A stretch of DNA of 64,000 bases from Eleusine coracana subsp. coracana (taxonomy: Eukaryota > Streptophyta > Magnoliopsida > Poales > Poaceae), in assembly GCA_032690845.1 (NCBI GenBank), contig CM064417.1, positions 39,624,432-39,688,431 on the forward strand. The letters are read 5' to 3'. The notes under the pieces were generated by a model. That model searched no databases and was not told where the DNA came from. It saw only the letters and a program-made list of their open reading frames with translations. Shown here one piece after another: positions 37,261 through 48,630 of this stretch. The number at the start of each line of letters is the position of its first letter. The first letter of the stretch is position 1. Both the position numbers and the translations under genes were made by a program.

Positions 37261-37812
37261 AAGTCTCGTTTCTTCTGTTTCTATCAAAATAAAATTTAGG
37301 CGCCTAAAAAAATTTTAGTTCTTCTTTTTCCATCCAAACAATCAAATAAATAATGGGAGGATGTGATGCACAAGTGACTAGTTCTAAAAGGGATTTCTAA
37401 GCATATTTCTTCTTTGAATGTCTAAAGAACAAAAAACGTTCACAAAAGAATTCTCACAAATGTTTCTCTTCTCTTGAATTTCATGCAATCGGGTATCTAT
37501 TTGTTTTGGCCTCCCATGCAAGCCATTAATTAACATAAATAAAGATTAATAGTTGAAGAGGGGGAAAACGAAATAAATCAAAGTCTATCCCACTAGCCCT
37601 AGGCTGCCTACATGCAGCTGAAATGAGGAAGGCGCGTTATGTGCACGGCAGAGGAGCCGTTTCCTCTTTCTCCGTAACGGGGCAAAGACAAAAAGAAAAG
37701 AACGGTTTTCTCTTTCCTTCTTCCCCCGACAAGGCGTCCGCCCTTGTCCGCCGCCGCCCCTCGCCCTTGGCCGCCGTCTAGGTCAAACATCGCTGACGAC
37801 GAGAGCCGTATC

Positions 37813-40640
37813 ATGTCTGCCAGCTCCAACCCGAGGGCGAAGCGGTGGCGGAGGGGTGGCCCGAAGCAGGGCCCCGCGGTCCCTAGGGTAGCCACCGTCG
37901 GGGCAACGTTTGCCAACGAGCAGGGCGCCGATGGGGCGCAGAGGGGCGCGCCCGCGTTCTCCACGACCAGAAAAATGGGCGCGGAAGGTTCGGCATCGAA
38001 CGCGGGGAGGAGCGGCAGCGAGGCTGAAGGCGTCGACGGATCGTACCTCACGGAGACACGGTAATGCCTAGCGCTGCCAACGCTAGGAGTGTGCATTTCA
38101 AATCCTCTCAGATTTTAGTTATGAAATAATTTCCGTTCTAGTGTCATTGTGATTTTATGATTATTGCGAAACCATCGTGGCTGGGTATTTGACACACTTG
38201 TAACAAGCCTTGAATATGACATGTCCCTAGCAACGGTTAAGATTTCTACGATATGCCTGTGCATTAGGAGTTATTGGTATTTTTTGGTGTATCATATGGA
38301 ACCGGGTCTTATTTCCAAAGATGTATTTCGGATTAATTGTGACTTGTTACTTTGTCTGCTAATTGCCTTGTTAGTGTTCCTCTGATTGTTGCGAATCATC
38401 TCATCATCCTGGAGCTTTGCTGCTGCTATGCTTTATTAGTGTGGTTGTGATGCATTTCGCAGGTTTGATCAGTGTGCTATTTCTCCATTGTCGCTGAAAG
38501 CCGTCAAAGATGCTGGATATGAAAGGATGACCCGTGTCCAGGAGGCTACTCTGCCAATAATTCTACAAGGTCAGGATCAGCTGACTTGCAATACACTACT
38601 GCTCCAGTGGTTTGACATGCCCTCTTTGGGATCCCTAACATGATATTTGATGTTTTTTCTCTCCTTTTTCTTGTGGTTGCAGGCAAGGATGTTCTTGCAA
38701 AAGCAAAGACAGGAACAGGAAAAACAGTTGCTTTTTTGGTACTCCCTGCTTCACATCCTAACTAGTTAATTGAATGTTTAAAAGTCTATGAGCTATTGTA
38801 GACTAATCAATCTGACTGAGTTCCAATTTTTTTAGCTTCCAGCAATTGAGCTTCTCTCTGCATTACCTTGTTCATCATCTATAAATTTGCTGGTGATGTG
38901 CCCTACCAGGGAGCTTGCTAACCAAGTGGCTGTTGAGGCCAGGAAGCTTCTCAAGTATCATCGGTCACTGGGTGTGCAGGTTGTAATTGGTGGCACACGA
39001 TTACCTCAAGAGCAACGGAGCATGCAAGCTAACCCATGCCAGGTTGTGTTCATGAATTACAGTAGTACAGAGCCTCCAGGTCTATGTGCTAGTCACGCAC
39101 TAATACTTTGTACTCATCAAACAGATTCTTATTGCCACCCCTGGAAGGCTTAAGGATCATCTTGAGAACACACCTGGTTTTTCAACCCGTATTAAAGGTG
39201 TGAAGGTTCTTGTTCTTGATGAAGCTGACCGCCTGTTGGATATGGGATTCAGAAGGGACATTGAGAAAATAATTTCCTTCATTCCTAAAGAACGACAGAC
39301 ACTGCTGTTTTCTGCTACTGTTCCAGAAGAGGTATCTCCTTTTGTCATTATGCTCTTTTTGTGCCTAAAATAATCTAACTTTTCCTAAAACTATCATTAC
39401 TGTTAGGTCTGTCAAATGTCTCACGTTGCAATGAAAAAGGATCATGTGTTCATTAACACTGTTCAAGAGGGTGATGAGGACACACATTCACAGGTTTTAG
39501 TTGTAATTTTCATGTGATGTGTTGGTAAATAGAATTCTATTTTATTCGAATACCTTTATTGCCCTACATTGTTTCTTCTGCATCAGGTGAATCAGACGTA
39601 CATGGTTTCACCTCTAGACCAGCATTTCTTTGTAGTTTACAATGTACTGAAGAAGCATGTTGCAGAAGATGCAGAGTACAAAGTAAGCTTTCGCATCAAG
39701 TGATGCAAAATTTATATCTTACGTGTTTCTGATCTGTCATGGACAATATGATTTTGTAGGTGATTGTATTCTGTACAACTGCAATGGTCACAAGGCTTGT
39801 TGCAGAGATTCTTTCCCAGCTAAAACTGAATATAAGAGAGATTCATTCCAGAAAGTCACAATCTGCCAGGACTAGGGTCTCAGATGAATTCAGGAAATCA
39901 AAGGGTCTGATATTAGTTAGCTCTGATGTATCTGCCCGTGGTGTAGATTATCCTGATGTCACCCTCGTCATACAGGTGGGTTGTGTTATGTTGTCTAGTA
40001 ATAATAAAAAAATGTGCATTCATGGCTAATTTATCTGCTTTTGTAGGTTGGACTGCCTGCTGATCGAGAACAATATATACATAGACTTGGTAGGACTGGA
40101 CGGAAAGGCAAGGAAGGACAAGGCCTCTTACTGTTGGCTCCCTGGGAAATCCATTTTCTTAGCAGCATTAAGGATTTATCAATATCAGGGGCTGCCACAC
40201 CTTCAGTGGATTCAAGCATTCAGGCAGCAGTAAGTAATGTATAGTTTAGTTCTTGTCATCTATGTCCTTACGTACTTTGGTTAGTCAATTGCAAATTTAG
40301 CAGTCAAGTCTCATCTAGGCCGCCCAAGAAATCTGAAGTCAATTTTGGCTTGTAAAAATTAACAAATACGATCCATTTTTTATGGGTTAATCATTTTGTC
40401 TTGATTTGATAGGTTAAAGAAGCAATCAGAAACGTGGAGATGAAGACCAAGGAATCAGCCTATCAGGCATGGTTGGGGTACTACAACTCAAACAAGACCA
40501 TCGGCCGAGACAAGGCCAGACTTGTTAGACTTGCGGAAGAGTTCAGCCAGAGCATGGGGCTTTCAGTTCCGCCAGCCATACCCAAACTGATTCTAAGAAA
40601 GATGGGCCTTAGCAATGTTCCCGGTCTCCGGTCTGCGTAA
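37813..40640 (+). CDS. DEAD-box ATP-dependent RNA helicase, RH25/26/31 type (copy 2)
   Basis: Exons: 37813-38060, 38463-38569, 38683-38738, 38836-39042, 39125-39331, 39407-39493, 39587-39682, 39760-39975, 40047-40229, 40413-40640. Total 1635 bases, 544 residues. Exons 2, 3 and 5-10 have exactly the lengths of copy 1; exon 4 is 15 bases shorter. The same motifs are intact: AKTGTGKT (Lys132), DEAD (238-241), SARGVDYPDV and HRLGRTGR. The protein is highly alike after residue 70. Exon 1 is quite different (Ser/Ala/Arg-rich, shorter, no clear transit peptide), so the two may differ in location. The start is the first ATG in the frame; the frame stays open upstream to at least 37744 without another ATG. 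Likely an active tandem duplicate. Confidence 0.92.
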
Positions 40641-42510
40641 CCCTCGAGCTTGAAAGTCAAGCGTGACTTGTGCCATAACCATATCGTGGTCAATGTTACG
40701 CTTCCACATTTGCTTGTGCCCAGTGCTGCAGCCTGCGGATAATATTGAAGATCATCAGCATTCAGCAGACTTTGACCAGCAGCACCGTTATCACAACCCT
40801 CCGAGTTCAGTGTTCATGAGTTCAAGCGTGACTGCTGATTCTTTCTTAGGTCAAATCTTGACCGGCCCGTTATCCACAGAAGAGGGGTTCAAACAAGGCA
40901 AATGGTTTTTAATGTCAAGGTTTTTGAAATGCTTGTGATTTACTTTTTTTTTTTTTTGTGTGTGAACTGCAGTACGCTCAGTCGCAGCGTGTATTTTTGT
41001 TTACTGCACCACAGGGAGCCATAGTAATGGGACTTACCATGTGCTCATGCTACGTTATCATTCATTTTTTTATGGGTACATTATTCATCTGTCCTCTGAA
41101 GCAGCAGCAGCATATGTAATCGCACGTTTTTCAAATATGAAACTTCTTTAACAACTTACATTTTACCAAGCCATAAGATTGCTCTATTGCAAATACTCAG
41201 TGCAACACGGAAATTGTCATCTTTGCACATTTGAATGGCTTGGTCATCAGCGGTGTCCTTTCCAGTGTACTCGGTTTTTTATTATATTTCTAATTGTCAA
41301 ACTGGTGGTACGCAATTAACTCGATCTGTTTTGAGAGACAGAGACAAAAGTTGTACGAAACTGTAACGAATATCCTAGACTTAATTAGTCTCGACAGCAG
41401 GCGTATGGCAAAACTGCTACTTTTACCCGTACAAAGTAAGATTTGACTTTAGGCGAAAGTAGAGTGTTGCTCGGTAAGCATTGTACTCAGGTAAGAAAGA
41501 TCCGTAGGTGCAGGTAGCGCGAGGCGTGCCTGGTCAATCTGGGTGAGAGGAGAGAGAGGCTTTGGCGGCCACGCTGGTTTCGTGTGCGAGCGACGGTCAA
41601 CGTCACACCATTTGTGCTGGAAAGATGACTGAGGAGGTTGATCAGAGTCTGATCTGCCACCCCCACCCTGATCTTCCACGAATGGATGAAACACGCTCTC
41701 CAATTCAACGCCATCGATCTGACAATTATTGTTGTTGTTAGCAAGAAACCAAACTAAATATTAACGAGGAGCCCACTTTGAATTACCCCGGGTATCTTGG
41801 TGCCATGGCGCGCGGCCTAAAATATCACTTTGGCACGTGAGAAACCATGGACGGTCGTGCCAAGCGTCAATCAACTAAAAACAGCTCAAGAAAATGGCAG
41901 GCCAGGTGGAGCGCGGCATGCAGCGCACCACGCCTGCTGCATGCCGCCCACCGCGGGCGCGCTCCACGCCAACTAGCAACTACTGCTCCCCTCGGTCGGG
42001 CCTTTGTATTGTGCTATGCTATGCCCATGGGAGGGAGGGAGGAGTATAGGACGCAGGACAGTACGCGGGGTGGCAGGCTCGTGTTTATGTCGGCGCCCCG
42101 TTCATCAGAATTTACAACGGGTGTACCTTGTACGTGCAGGCATAGGCCTCTGTCCCGGCCATTGATGACTCGAAGGCATTCATTCATTCAACACGGACGT
42201 ATGCATGGGTTTGGCACCACGTGCAAAATGAACAAGCACTGAACGTACTAGCCCCTTACTCCCTTACCCGGTGCTAAATCGATCGATCGAGGATTTCAAA
42301 TCCGTCATGCAAAGTCAGCGAACTTGGACGACTGTACGCAGAATATGCAAAGAAATGCCCTCCGTCCTGTTGAGATGATGATACCAACAACAAAGGCAAC
42401 GAGCGAGAGCCACGGCTGGATCGAGATGTGCCGACCAAGTTCGTGGCATGCCGCATGGAGCTGCCGATGGAAAACATGGCTGCGGTGGCCACGCCCGTTA
42501 GCAGCATCTC

Positions 42511-42565
42511 GATACAGAGCTGTCCCTTTCAAAAAAAAAAAAAAAAAAAAAGATACAGAGCTGTC
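42511..42565 (+). mobile_element. Poly(A) micro-insertion 2 with 14-bp direct repeats
   Basis: GATACAGAGCTGTC is repeated exactly at 42511-42524 and 42552-42565. The 27 bases between are CCTTTC followed by 21 A. Confidence 0.75.
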
Positions 42566-43337
42566 GGCCCGTTTTGTTCGTCTCCCCCGTCACATGGAGC
42601 CATGGAGGGAGGGACGGCGAGCGGCTCTCGATCTGGAACTGAACCGTAAGGATTAATATTATAGTTAACTGGAACCAGACAAGATTGCTCCTTGATATTA
42701 GCACTTATCTTTAATTTCTTTAGTGTCCGTCAGTACGCCTGAAGAATATGCATGCTCGCTGGTTACAAGGTTTTTCACGCATCGATCGGTGGCGTCCACG
42801 CCAGGGGCGTCGTCTCTCTCGGTCTTGTCTCCTACCCACCACCACGGCCTTGGTCATTTCTCCCTCGCTCGCTATTACTTACTCGTCGACGATTTTGTTT
42901 CCTAAAAAAATTGTCTCAAGGAACAAACCAACTAACCAATCGCTTTAGTTAATTTTGTCAAATCCAATCTCTGTTTCAACCGATTGTCCGGAAGGAAACA
43001 ACAAGACAGGGCTGGAGTTGGGTACTATGGTAAACGACCAACGAACACAACCAAGCCAAGCCATATATTAGAGGACGGCGGGAGGAGAAACCGTCTTCAA
43101 ATTTCTAAACCAAGTCGCGCGTGTTTTATCGCAGCTCAGAACTAAAGGCATTCGTCCTGCTCATGCCTTAAAATCCAGTCTTACTAGATATGCCACCGTT
43201 AAGAGACAAGCTTCAAAGAAAAATTACAGGGAGCAGCACTAATATTTTAGCTCAAAAGGTTTATTTTTAAAGTGAATTGAAGAGGTTTTAGCTCAGAAAC
43301 TTGCCAGGAGAACTAATTTTCTAACTAATCAATTGAA

Positions 43338-43496
43338 TTTAATTTGTGAGAGGGGGCCACGGCACCTCGGGTTACAACTGATTGTTGTGGCTTTCAACAA
43401 AGGAAATGGTTGGTGCTCCTGTAACTTTTGCTTCAATACCTTAATGCAAGGGCAGTGCTCCCGTACCATTTTCAAAAAAAAAAAAACTTTAATTTG
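43338..43496 (+). mobile_element. Truncated L1-like 3' end with 9-bp target duplication
   Basis: TTTAATTTG at 43338-43346 and 43488-43496 flanks a 141-bp insert that ends in a run of 12 A. The insert contains wording of the kind found at grass LINE/SINE 3' ends (TTAATGCAAGGGCAGTGCTC). Confidence 0.5.
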
Positions 43497-44431
43497 ACGA
43501 AATCTTTCGCGGCCCATCCGAACTATGTGTACTACCTGAGCAGAATTTGTACAAGTTAGATTTGAACTACGTTTTTTCACGTTTGTTGCGTGGAATTACG
43601 ACCTGACCTGGAAAATATGCGGTTTGTCGCCCTGCGCTACGCACCACACACGTCTGCGTAGAAACAGACGACTCGGAAACTACGTATTAGCGTCACTCAG
43701 CTGTCGGAACGGAAGGCAAGCTAAGGCACCAAAGACGACTGGCACGTCTCGTCCGGGAGCGCGCGGAAACCGAGCATATTCCCGTGCGCCACCACCACCA
43801 CCGTGCTTAGTTTTGGTCCCTGCCGGTGGGCTGCGGCGGAGACACCGATGCCAATTGCGATTTTTCTCTTCCCGGGCTCGGCCGCCCGCACGCGACCACG
43901 CTTCGCCCGTCGCGCTTACTTTTATTCAATATATATGCAATCTGCTATTCACGGAAATACCCCTCCCGCTGCATACGGTTTCACGTGTTCTTGCGCTACC
44001 AAAACATGGCAAACACGATTCCCAAAAAGAAAAAGAAAAAGAAATATGGTAAACAGATAGTAAGAAATATAGTATCAATATGTTTTCTCCAGTGCTACCT
44101 TTTACTGGAACTCCAAAAAAAGTGGTAGCACTATCCAATTTTAGTATGTTTTCACGGTAGTAAGTAAGATCGACGTACGTAAGACACGAGTGACGAGAAG
44201 GGAAAAAAAGGGAACGATGAGATCAGCAGAATATCGAGCTGGAGGGAACATAGAGGCGCCACGACTCATTCGGCTCCGAGGTCAGCAGGGTAATTTACCT
44301 ACTCCATACCTCAGTCCTCACGCTGGGCCGTCGTGTCGTGGCGTCTCCGGCTCAAACAATGTTGGCTTTCCCCCCTCCGTGGCTCCGTTTTGTTTCCCTC
44401 GGTTTCCACCTCCTTCCCCAACCGTCAACTC

Positions 44432-44483
44432 TTGTTTGAGCTTTGCTCTCAAAAACAAGAAAAAAAAAAACTGTTGTTTGAGC
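44432..44483 (+). mobile_element. Poly(A) micro-insertion 3 with 10-bp direct repeats
   Basis: TTGTTTGAGC at 44432-44441 and 44474-44483 flanks 32 bases: TTTGCTCTC, an A-rich run with one C and one G, then CTG. It lies about 250 bp upstream of the lipase start codon. Confidence 0.5.
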
Positions 44484-44731
44484 GCCGAGGGAGGTGCTCG
44501 TATTAAAATCCGCCTCGCCGTTTCCACAACGCTCCCCGTGTGCTCCCTCGGACGCACGGGACGGGCCACTTCCTCGCCCAACCAAACACCAACCCAACCC
44601 GGCGGCAGATACCAAGAACCCAACCATCGCCGGCAGCAGCACCTGCCGCCAGATCGATCGAGTGCGCTTCATCGTCTCCGTCTCCGAGATCCAGGGGCGT
44701 ATCCATCGCCGTCGGCGGCGCGAATTCAAGC

Positions 44732-47674
44732 ATGGTGGCGAGCGTAGCGGGCCCCGCGGCCACGGCGGCCCACGCGGCGGGGCGGCGGCGCGAGGGCAGG
44801 AGGGAGCCGGCGAGCATGCACGCCGGCATCCGTCGCTCGCGCTCGGAGCCGCACCTCCGGTGCTCCCGTCGCGGCGGCGCGGCGGGCGCCGCGCTCACCA
44901 CCAGCCGCTCTATCGGCGTCTTCCCGTTCCAGTTCGGCGCCGCGCCGCTGCGCCAGCCGCCGCTCCCCGACGGCGGCGGCGACGGCTCGCGCCTCCTCAC
45001 CGTCGCCGACGAGGTCGACCCCGCGGAACCCGCCGGGCCGGAAATGCCGGTCGCCCGGAGGCACGAGGCGCACTGGCTGGAGCGCCTCCTCGAGTTGCGG
45101 TCCCGGTTCCACGACCCGGCCAACCGCGACGTCCTCGAGGACGACGACGACGACGATTTGTACCACCTCGACGGCGGCGGGGAGGCGGAGGACGACGGCG
45201 GGTGCGGCGTGAGCTATGAGGACGACGAGGAGGATGCCAAGTGGGACCGCGAGTCCTTCGGCAAGCTGCTGGCGCGGGCCCCGCCCGGCGAGGCGCGGCT
45301 GTTCGCGCAGCTGGCCTTCCTCTGCAACATGGCTTACGTCATCCCCGAGATCAAGGTAAAAATCATCCCTCCCGCGCGAGATCAAGCCCATTAATGATAG
45401 TATCCTAGCTGTTCCTCCGTAGAACTAGCGGCCGAGATCAGGCAGCCGCTCTCAACTGAAACCAAACCACATTACTCAAAAAAAAAAAAAAAAAAAAACT
45501 GAAACCAAACCACCGCCCAAATCACAGAGGCCAGGTGGGGTGGGGATCCATTCCCTCGCGCCTACAGGCTGGGCCGGGCGGTGGGTGGGGGCCCACGTCC
45601 ACTTGGCACGCGATTTAATCAATTTCCTTTTCGACGAGGAGGAATTTCATTGTGGGGCTACCTCCCCTCCGAATTAACAATTTCTTGGTGCGGGAGTCGA
45701 TTTTAATGGTTGACAGATTTAGGTAGGACCTCACTCACTCACCGTAGCGGCGGCCAGCGACCGGGCCTTTAATTCGCGTCGCGGATGATTTGATTAGCTG
45801 CAAATGGTGGTCACCGATCTGTCCATGCGCACACACACACACACATTTTAGGTGCAATACCCATGTAGCCCGCGAGCCCCACACCGAGAACAGCTCGATC
45901 GCTTGTTTCCCCTTGCACTTAGTAATTAATTTCGTGGATGGTTTTCCTGTTAGGTGTTAGTAGGTGCTACGTAGCTGTTAGGTTTGTGGCCTGGTCAACG
46001 TGTAGTTCTCTGGAATTAAGAAGAAAACTCTGCACTGCACGTAGTTGGCCCGTGTTTTTCCAGGCCGTTGGCTGGAAAGAATCGTATACCAGCTGCTGAT
46101 GATCGAGCTAACATTAATTCGTGAATTGCATTCTCAGGGTACCGTGCTTTTCGTCTTAATTTGAGTACCGCTACATTTAACCGATCCTTGTAGAAGCTGA
46201 TTAATAATTGAGAAAAATAGTTAATAGTGTACCGATATGTGAATGATGATGAAAGATGCAATGCCGAGTTCTAAATATCTGATAAAACTTTCGTTTTCTG
46301 ATAAAATATCAGCCTGATGAGCTGAAGAAGCACTATGGGTTGGAGTACAAGACGTCGTCGCTGGAGAAGAAGGCCGAGGCCGGCATCGTTACCGCCAAGC
46401 TGGACGCGGACTCCACCCGCCCACGCACCACGCCGGCGTACGAGGTTGCCTCCGGCCCACAGCCGCGCCGGCCCATCCGGTCCCACCTGGCCTACGAGGT
46501 GGCCGCGTCGGCCGCGTCCTACGTCCAGGCCCGCGCGCGCGGCCTGCTCTCCTTCGGCGGCAACAACAACCAGCAGCAGCAGGGCAGGCTGTACAACTCC
46601 GGCGTGGCGGCGTACATGGCCGCGTCGACGGTGACGGCGGTGGTGGCCGCGGAGGACTCGGCGCGTCACTCGGCGGCGCGGGACCTCCGGTCGCCGGCGT
46701 CCTCGCCCTGCGAGTGGTTCGCGTGCGACGAGCCCGACGGCGCGCGCACCCGGTGCTTGGTGATCCAGGGCTCCGACTCGCTCGCGTCGTGGCAGGCCAA
46801 CCTGCTGTTCGAGCCCACCGAGTTCGAGTCCACGGGCGTGCTCGTCCACCGCGGCATCTACGAGGCCGCCAAGGGCATCTACGAGCAGGTCATGCCGGAA
46901 ATCGAGGCCCACGTGGCGGCCCACGGCGCGAGGGCCCGGCTGCGGTTCACGGGCCACTCCCTCGGCGGCAGCCTGGCCGTGCTGGTGAGCCTCATGCTGG
47001 TGGCGCGCGGGGCGGTGGCGCCCGAGTCGCTGCACCCGGTCGTCACGTTCGGCGCGCCCGCCGTGTTCTGCGGCGGGGACCGCGTGCTGGAGCTGCTCGG
47101 CGTGGGGGAATCCCAGGTGCGGGCCGTGGCAATGCACCGGGACATCGTGCCCCGGGCCTTCTCCTGCCGCTACCCGGGCCACGCCGTCGCGCTGCTCAGG
47201 CGGCTCAACGGCGTGCTCCGCGCGCACCCCTGCCTCAACGCGCAGAAGATGCTGTACGCGCCCATGGGCGCCACGTACATCCTGCAGCCCGACGGCAAGG
47301 CGTCGCCGCGCCACCCGTTCCTCCCCGAGGGCGCCGCGCTGTTCCGGATGGAGGGCCCGGCGGACGGCGGCAGGGCGGTGGTGGCCAGCGCGCTGCGCGC
47401 GTTCCTCAACTCGCCGCACCCGCTCGAGACGCTGAGCGACCTGTCGGCGTACGGCGCGGGTGGGGCCATCCTGAGGGACCACGAGTCAAGTAACTACTTC
47501 AGGGCGCTCAGCGCGCTGGCCAGGGCGCCGCCGCGGAGGCCCAAGCAGCCGGAGATCGTGTGGCAGCTGCCCGGCGTCGAGCGGCTGCAGCGGTACTGGT
47601 GGCCCGGGATCGCCGGCACCGTCATGCCGGAGCCGGTCGCCGTCAGGGCCAAGGAGCTGGTCTCCGAGGCGTAG
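44732..47674 (+). CDS. Plastid class-3 lipase / phospholipase A1 (PLIP type), 2 exons
   Basis: Exons: 44732-45355 and 46313-47674, 661 residues. Relatives in Arabidopsis (PLIP1-3) hydrolyse the sn-1 acyl chain of plastid membrane lipids, feeding acyl chains to oil or oxylipin synthesis; function here is by family. Seen: nucleophile elbow GHSLGG with Ser424, probable partners Asp485 (in HRDIVPRAF) and His598 (in LRDHESSNYF), and the family linker HYGLEYKTSSLEKKAEAGI after the intron. The Arg/Ala-rich N-terminus (MVASVAGPAATAAHAAGRRR) fits a plastid transit peptide. An acidic run (residues about 139-166) lies before the lipase domain. Both exons are very GC-rich against an AT-richer intron. Start: the first ATG after an open C-rich leader. 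Convergent with the FTSH11 gene. Confidence 0.9.
45454..45513 (+). mobile_element. Poly(A) micro-insertion 4 with 15-17 bp direct repeats, lipase intron
   Basis: CTGAAACCAAACCAC (with AA before it) occurs at 45454-45470 and 45497-45513. Between are ATTACTC and about 20 A. It lies in the single intron of the lipase gene. Confidence 0.75.
45829..45845. repeat. (CA)n microsatellite
   Basis: About eight CA units in the lipase intron. Confidence 0.9.
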
Positions 47675-48630
47675 AGGTTGCATCTTCGCACTGCATTTGC
47701 TCGCTTCAGCGGTGTACATTATTTGGTTCATTGGTTTGTTCTCTGCACATCGTACATAGAAATGCACAGCTTCTTTTGCTTCGTTTGTAAATTGTAAGCA
47801 TGTTTAGGAGCATCCCGTGGCCCGCCAAGTAACGCGGGCTGCTGAATAAGACAATGCATTATCATGGGGTTCATGTTCATCTGAGGGAATGAACTGAACG
47901 TGTAAATTGTTTCTGGCATCAATGGAATGTAAATTTCGGAATCGAAAATTCAATTTCATGTGCAATTGAGTATTGCTGGATTCTGTGTCAGCCAAGTACA
48001 GCAATTTTCATATGTCGCCTACCATCACACACACCCAAAAAATAAAAATTCCACTTCAGCGACAACTTCAACTTCAATGCATATTTCCTGAGGAAGAAAA
48101 CAAAACAAAATATAGATCACGCTGCCAATCTGAGTCTGTAATAGTAACATGAAAGCATTGCAAGAATCTTGTTCCAACATAAACTTCTTATATTGTTTAA
48201 TCCAACCACCTATATGTACGATTTGCTTACAACAAATGCCAATGGAAGGGTAAAAAGGAAAAGGTTAAAACATGTCATCCTACGCAGAAACCTACCATTC
48301 AGAATATGCAATGTTACACCTATACTTCTCTCCTAGCTAAATCAAAAGTATGGAGGGCTTTGCCACCCAAAGCTTGCCGAGAACCATGGCGGTCTTCTGT
48401 CACAATCAGTAAGCTGAGAGGACCCTTTGCAACACCAGTCTCCCCAGTCCTCATCTTCAGATTTCTTGTCCTTTCACCAAACGCCCAGAAAATGCACCAT
48501 AGATGTTGCACCACATTTTACAGACGGGGAGAACTGAAAGACTTCCATGGTTTATCAAGGCGCCACTTACTGTACATGGATTTACAATTCACAGTTACTG
48601 GCTACTTTCTCGATGAAACAAAAGAATCTC
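47675..48630. other. Convergent 3' ends of the lipase and FTSH11 genes
   Basis: Less than 1 kb separates the two stop codons. The sequence is AT-rich with no long frame and presumably holds both 3' UTRs. Confidence 0.5.

Larger units (their letters stand above)
35598..37812. other. Spacer between the two helicase genes
   Basis: Contains the 3' flank of copy 1, a Stowaway MITE (36394-36499), a Tourist-like MITE (36632-36956), a dispersed repeat (37121-37260) and the C/G-rich leader of copy 2 from about 37600. No other gene is seen. Confidence 0.5.
40641..44731. other. Spacer between helicase copy 2 and the plastid lipase gene
   Basis: Holds the helicase 3' flank, two poly(A) micro-insertions (42511-42565, 44432-44483), a short L1-type 3' end (43347-43487) and the C-rich lipase leader from about 44300. 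Open frames exist on both strands near 41449-41744 and 43624-44052, but none shows a recognisable product. Confidence 0.45.

Noticed and set aside
41449..41744. Minus-strand open frames with a protein-like stretch (VFHPFVEDQGGGG)
   Set aside because: Two overlapping frames, no partner exons that join in phase, no recognised domain.
43624..44138. Several overlapping frames upstream of the lipase gene
   Set aside because: GC-rich chance frames on both strands with no shared motif; consistent with promoter DNA.
46271..47482. 403-codon minus-strand frame over lipase exon 2
   Set aside because: Composition mirror of the GC-rich sense exon (Arg, His, Gly, Val rich); the sense strand has the GHSLGG lipase.
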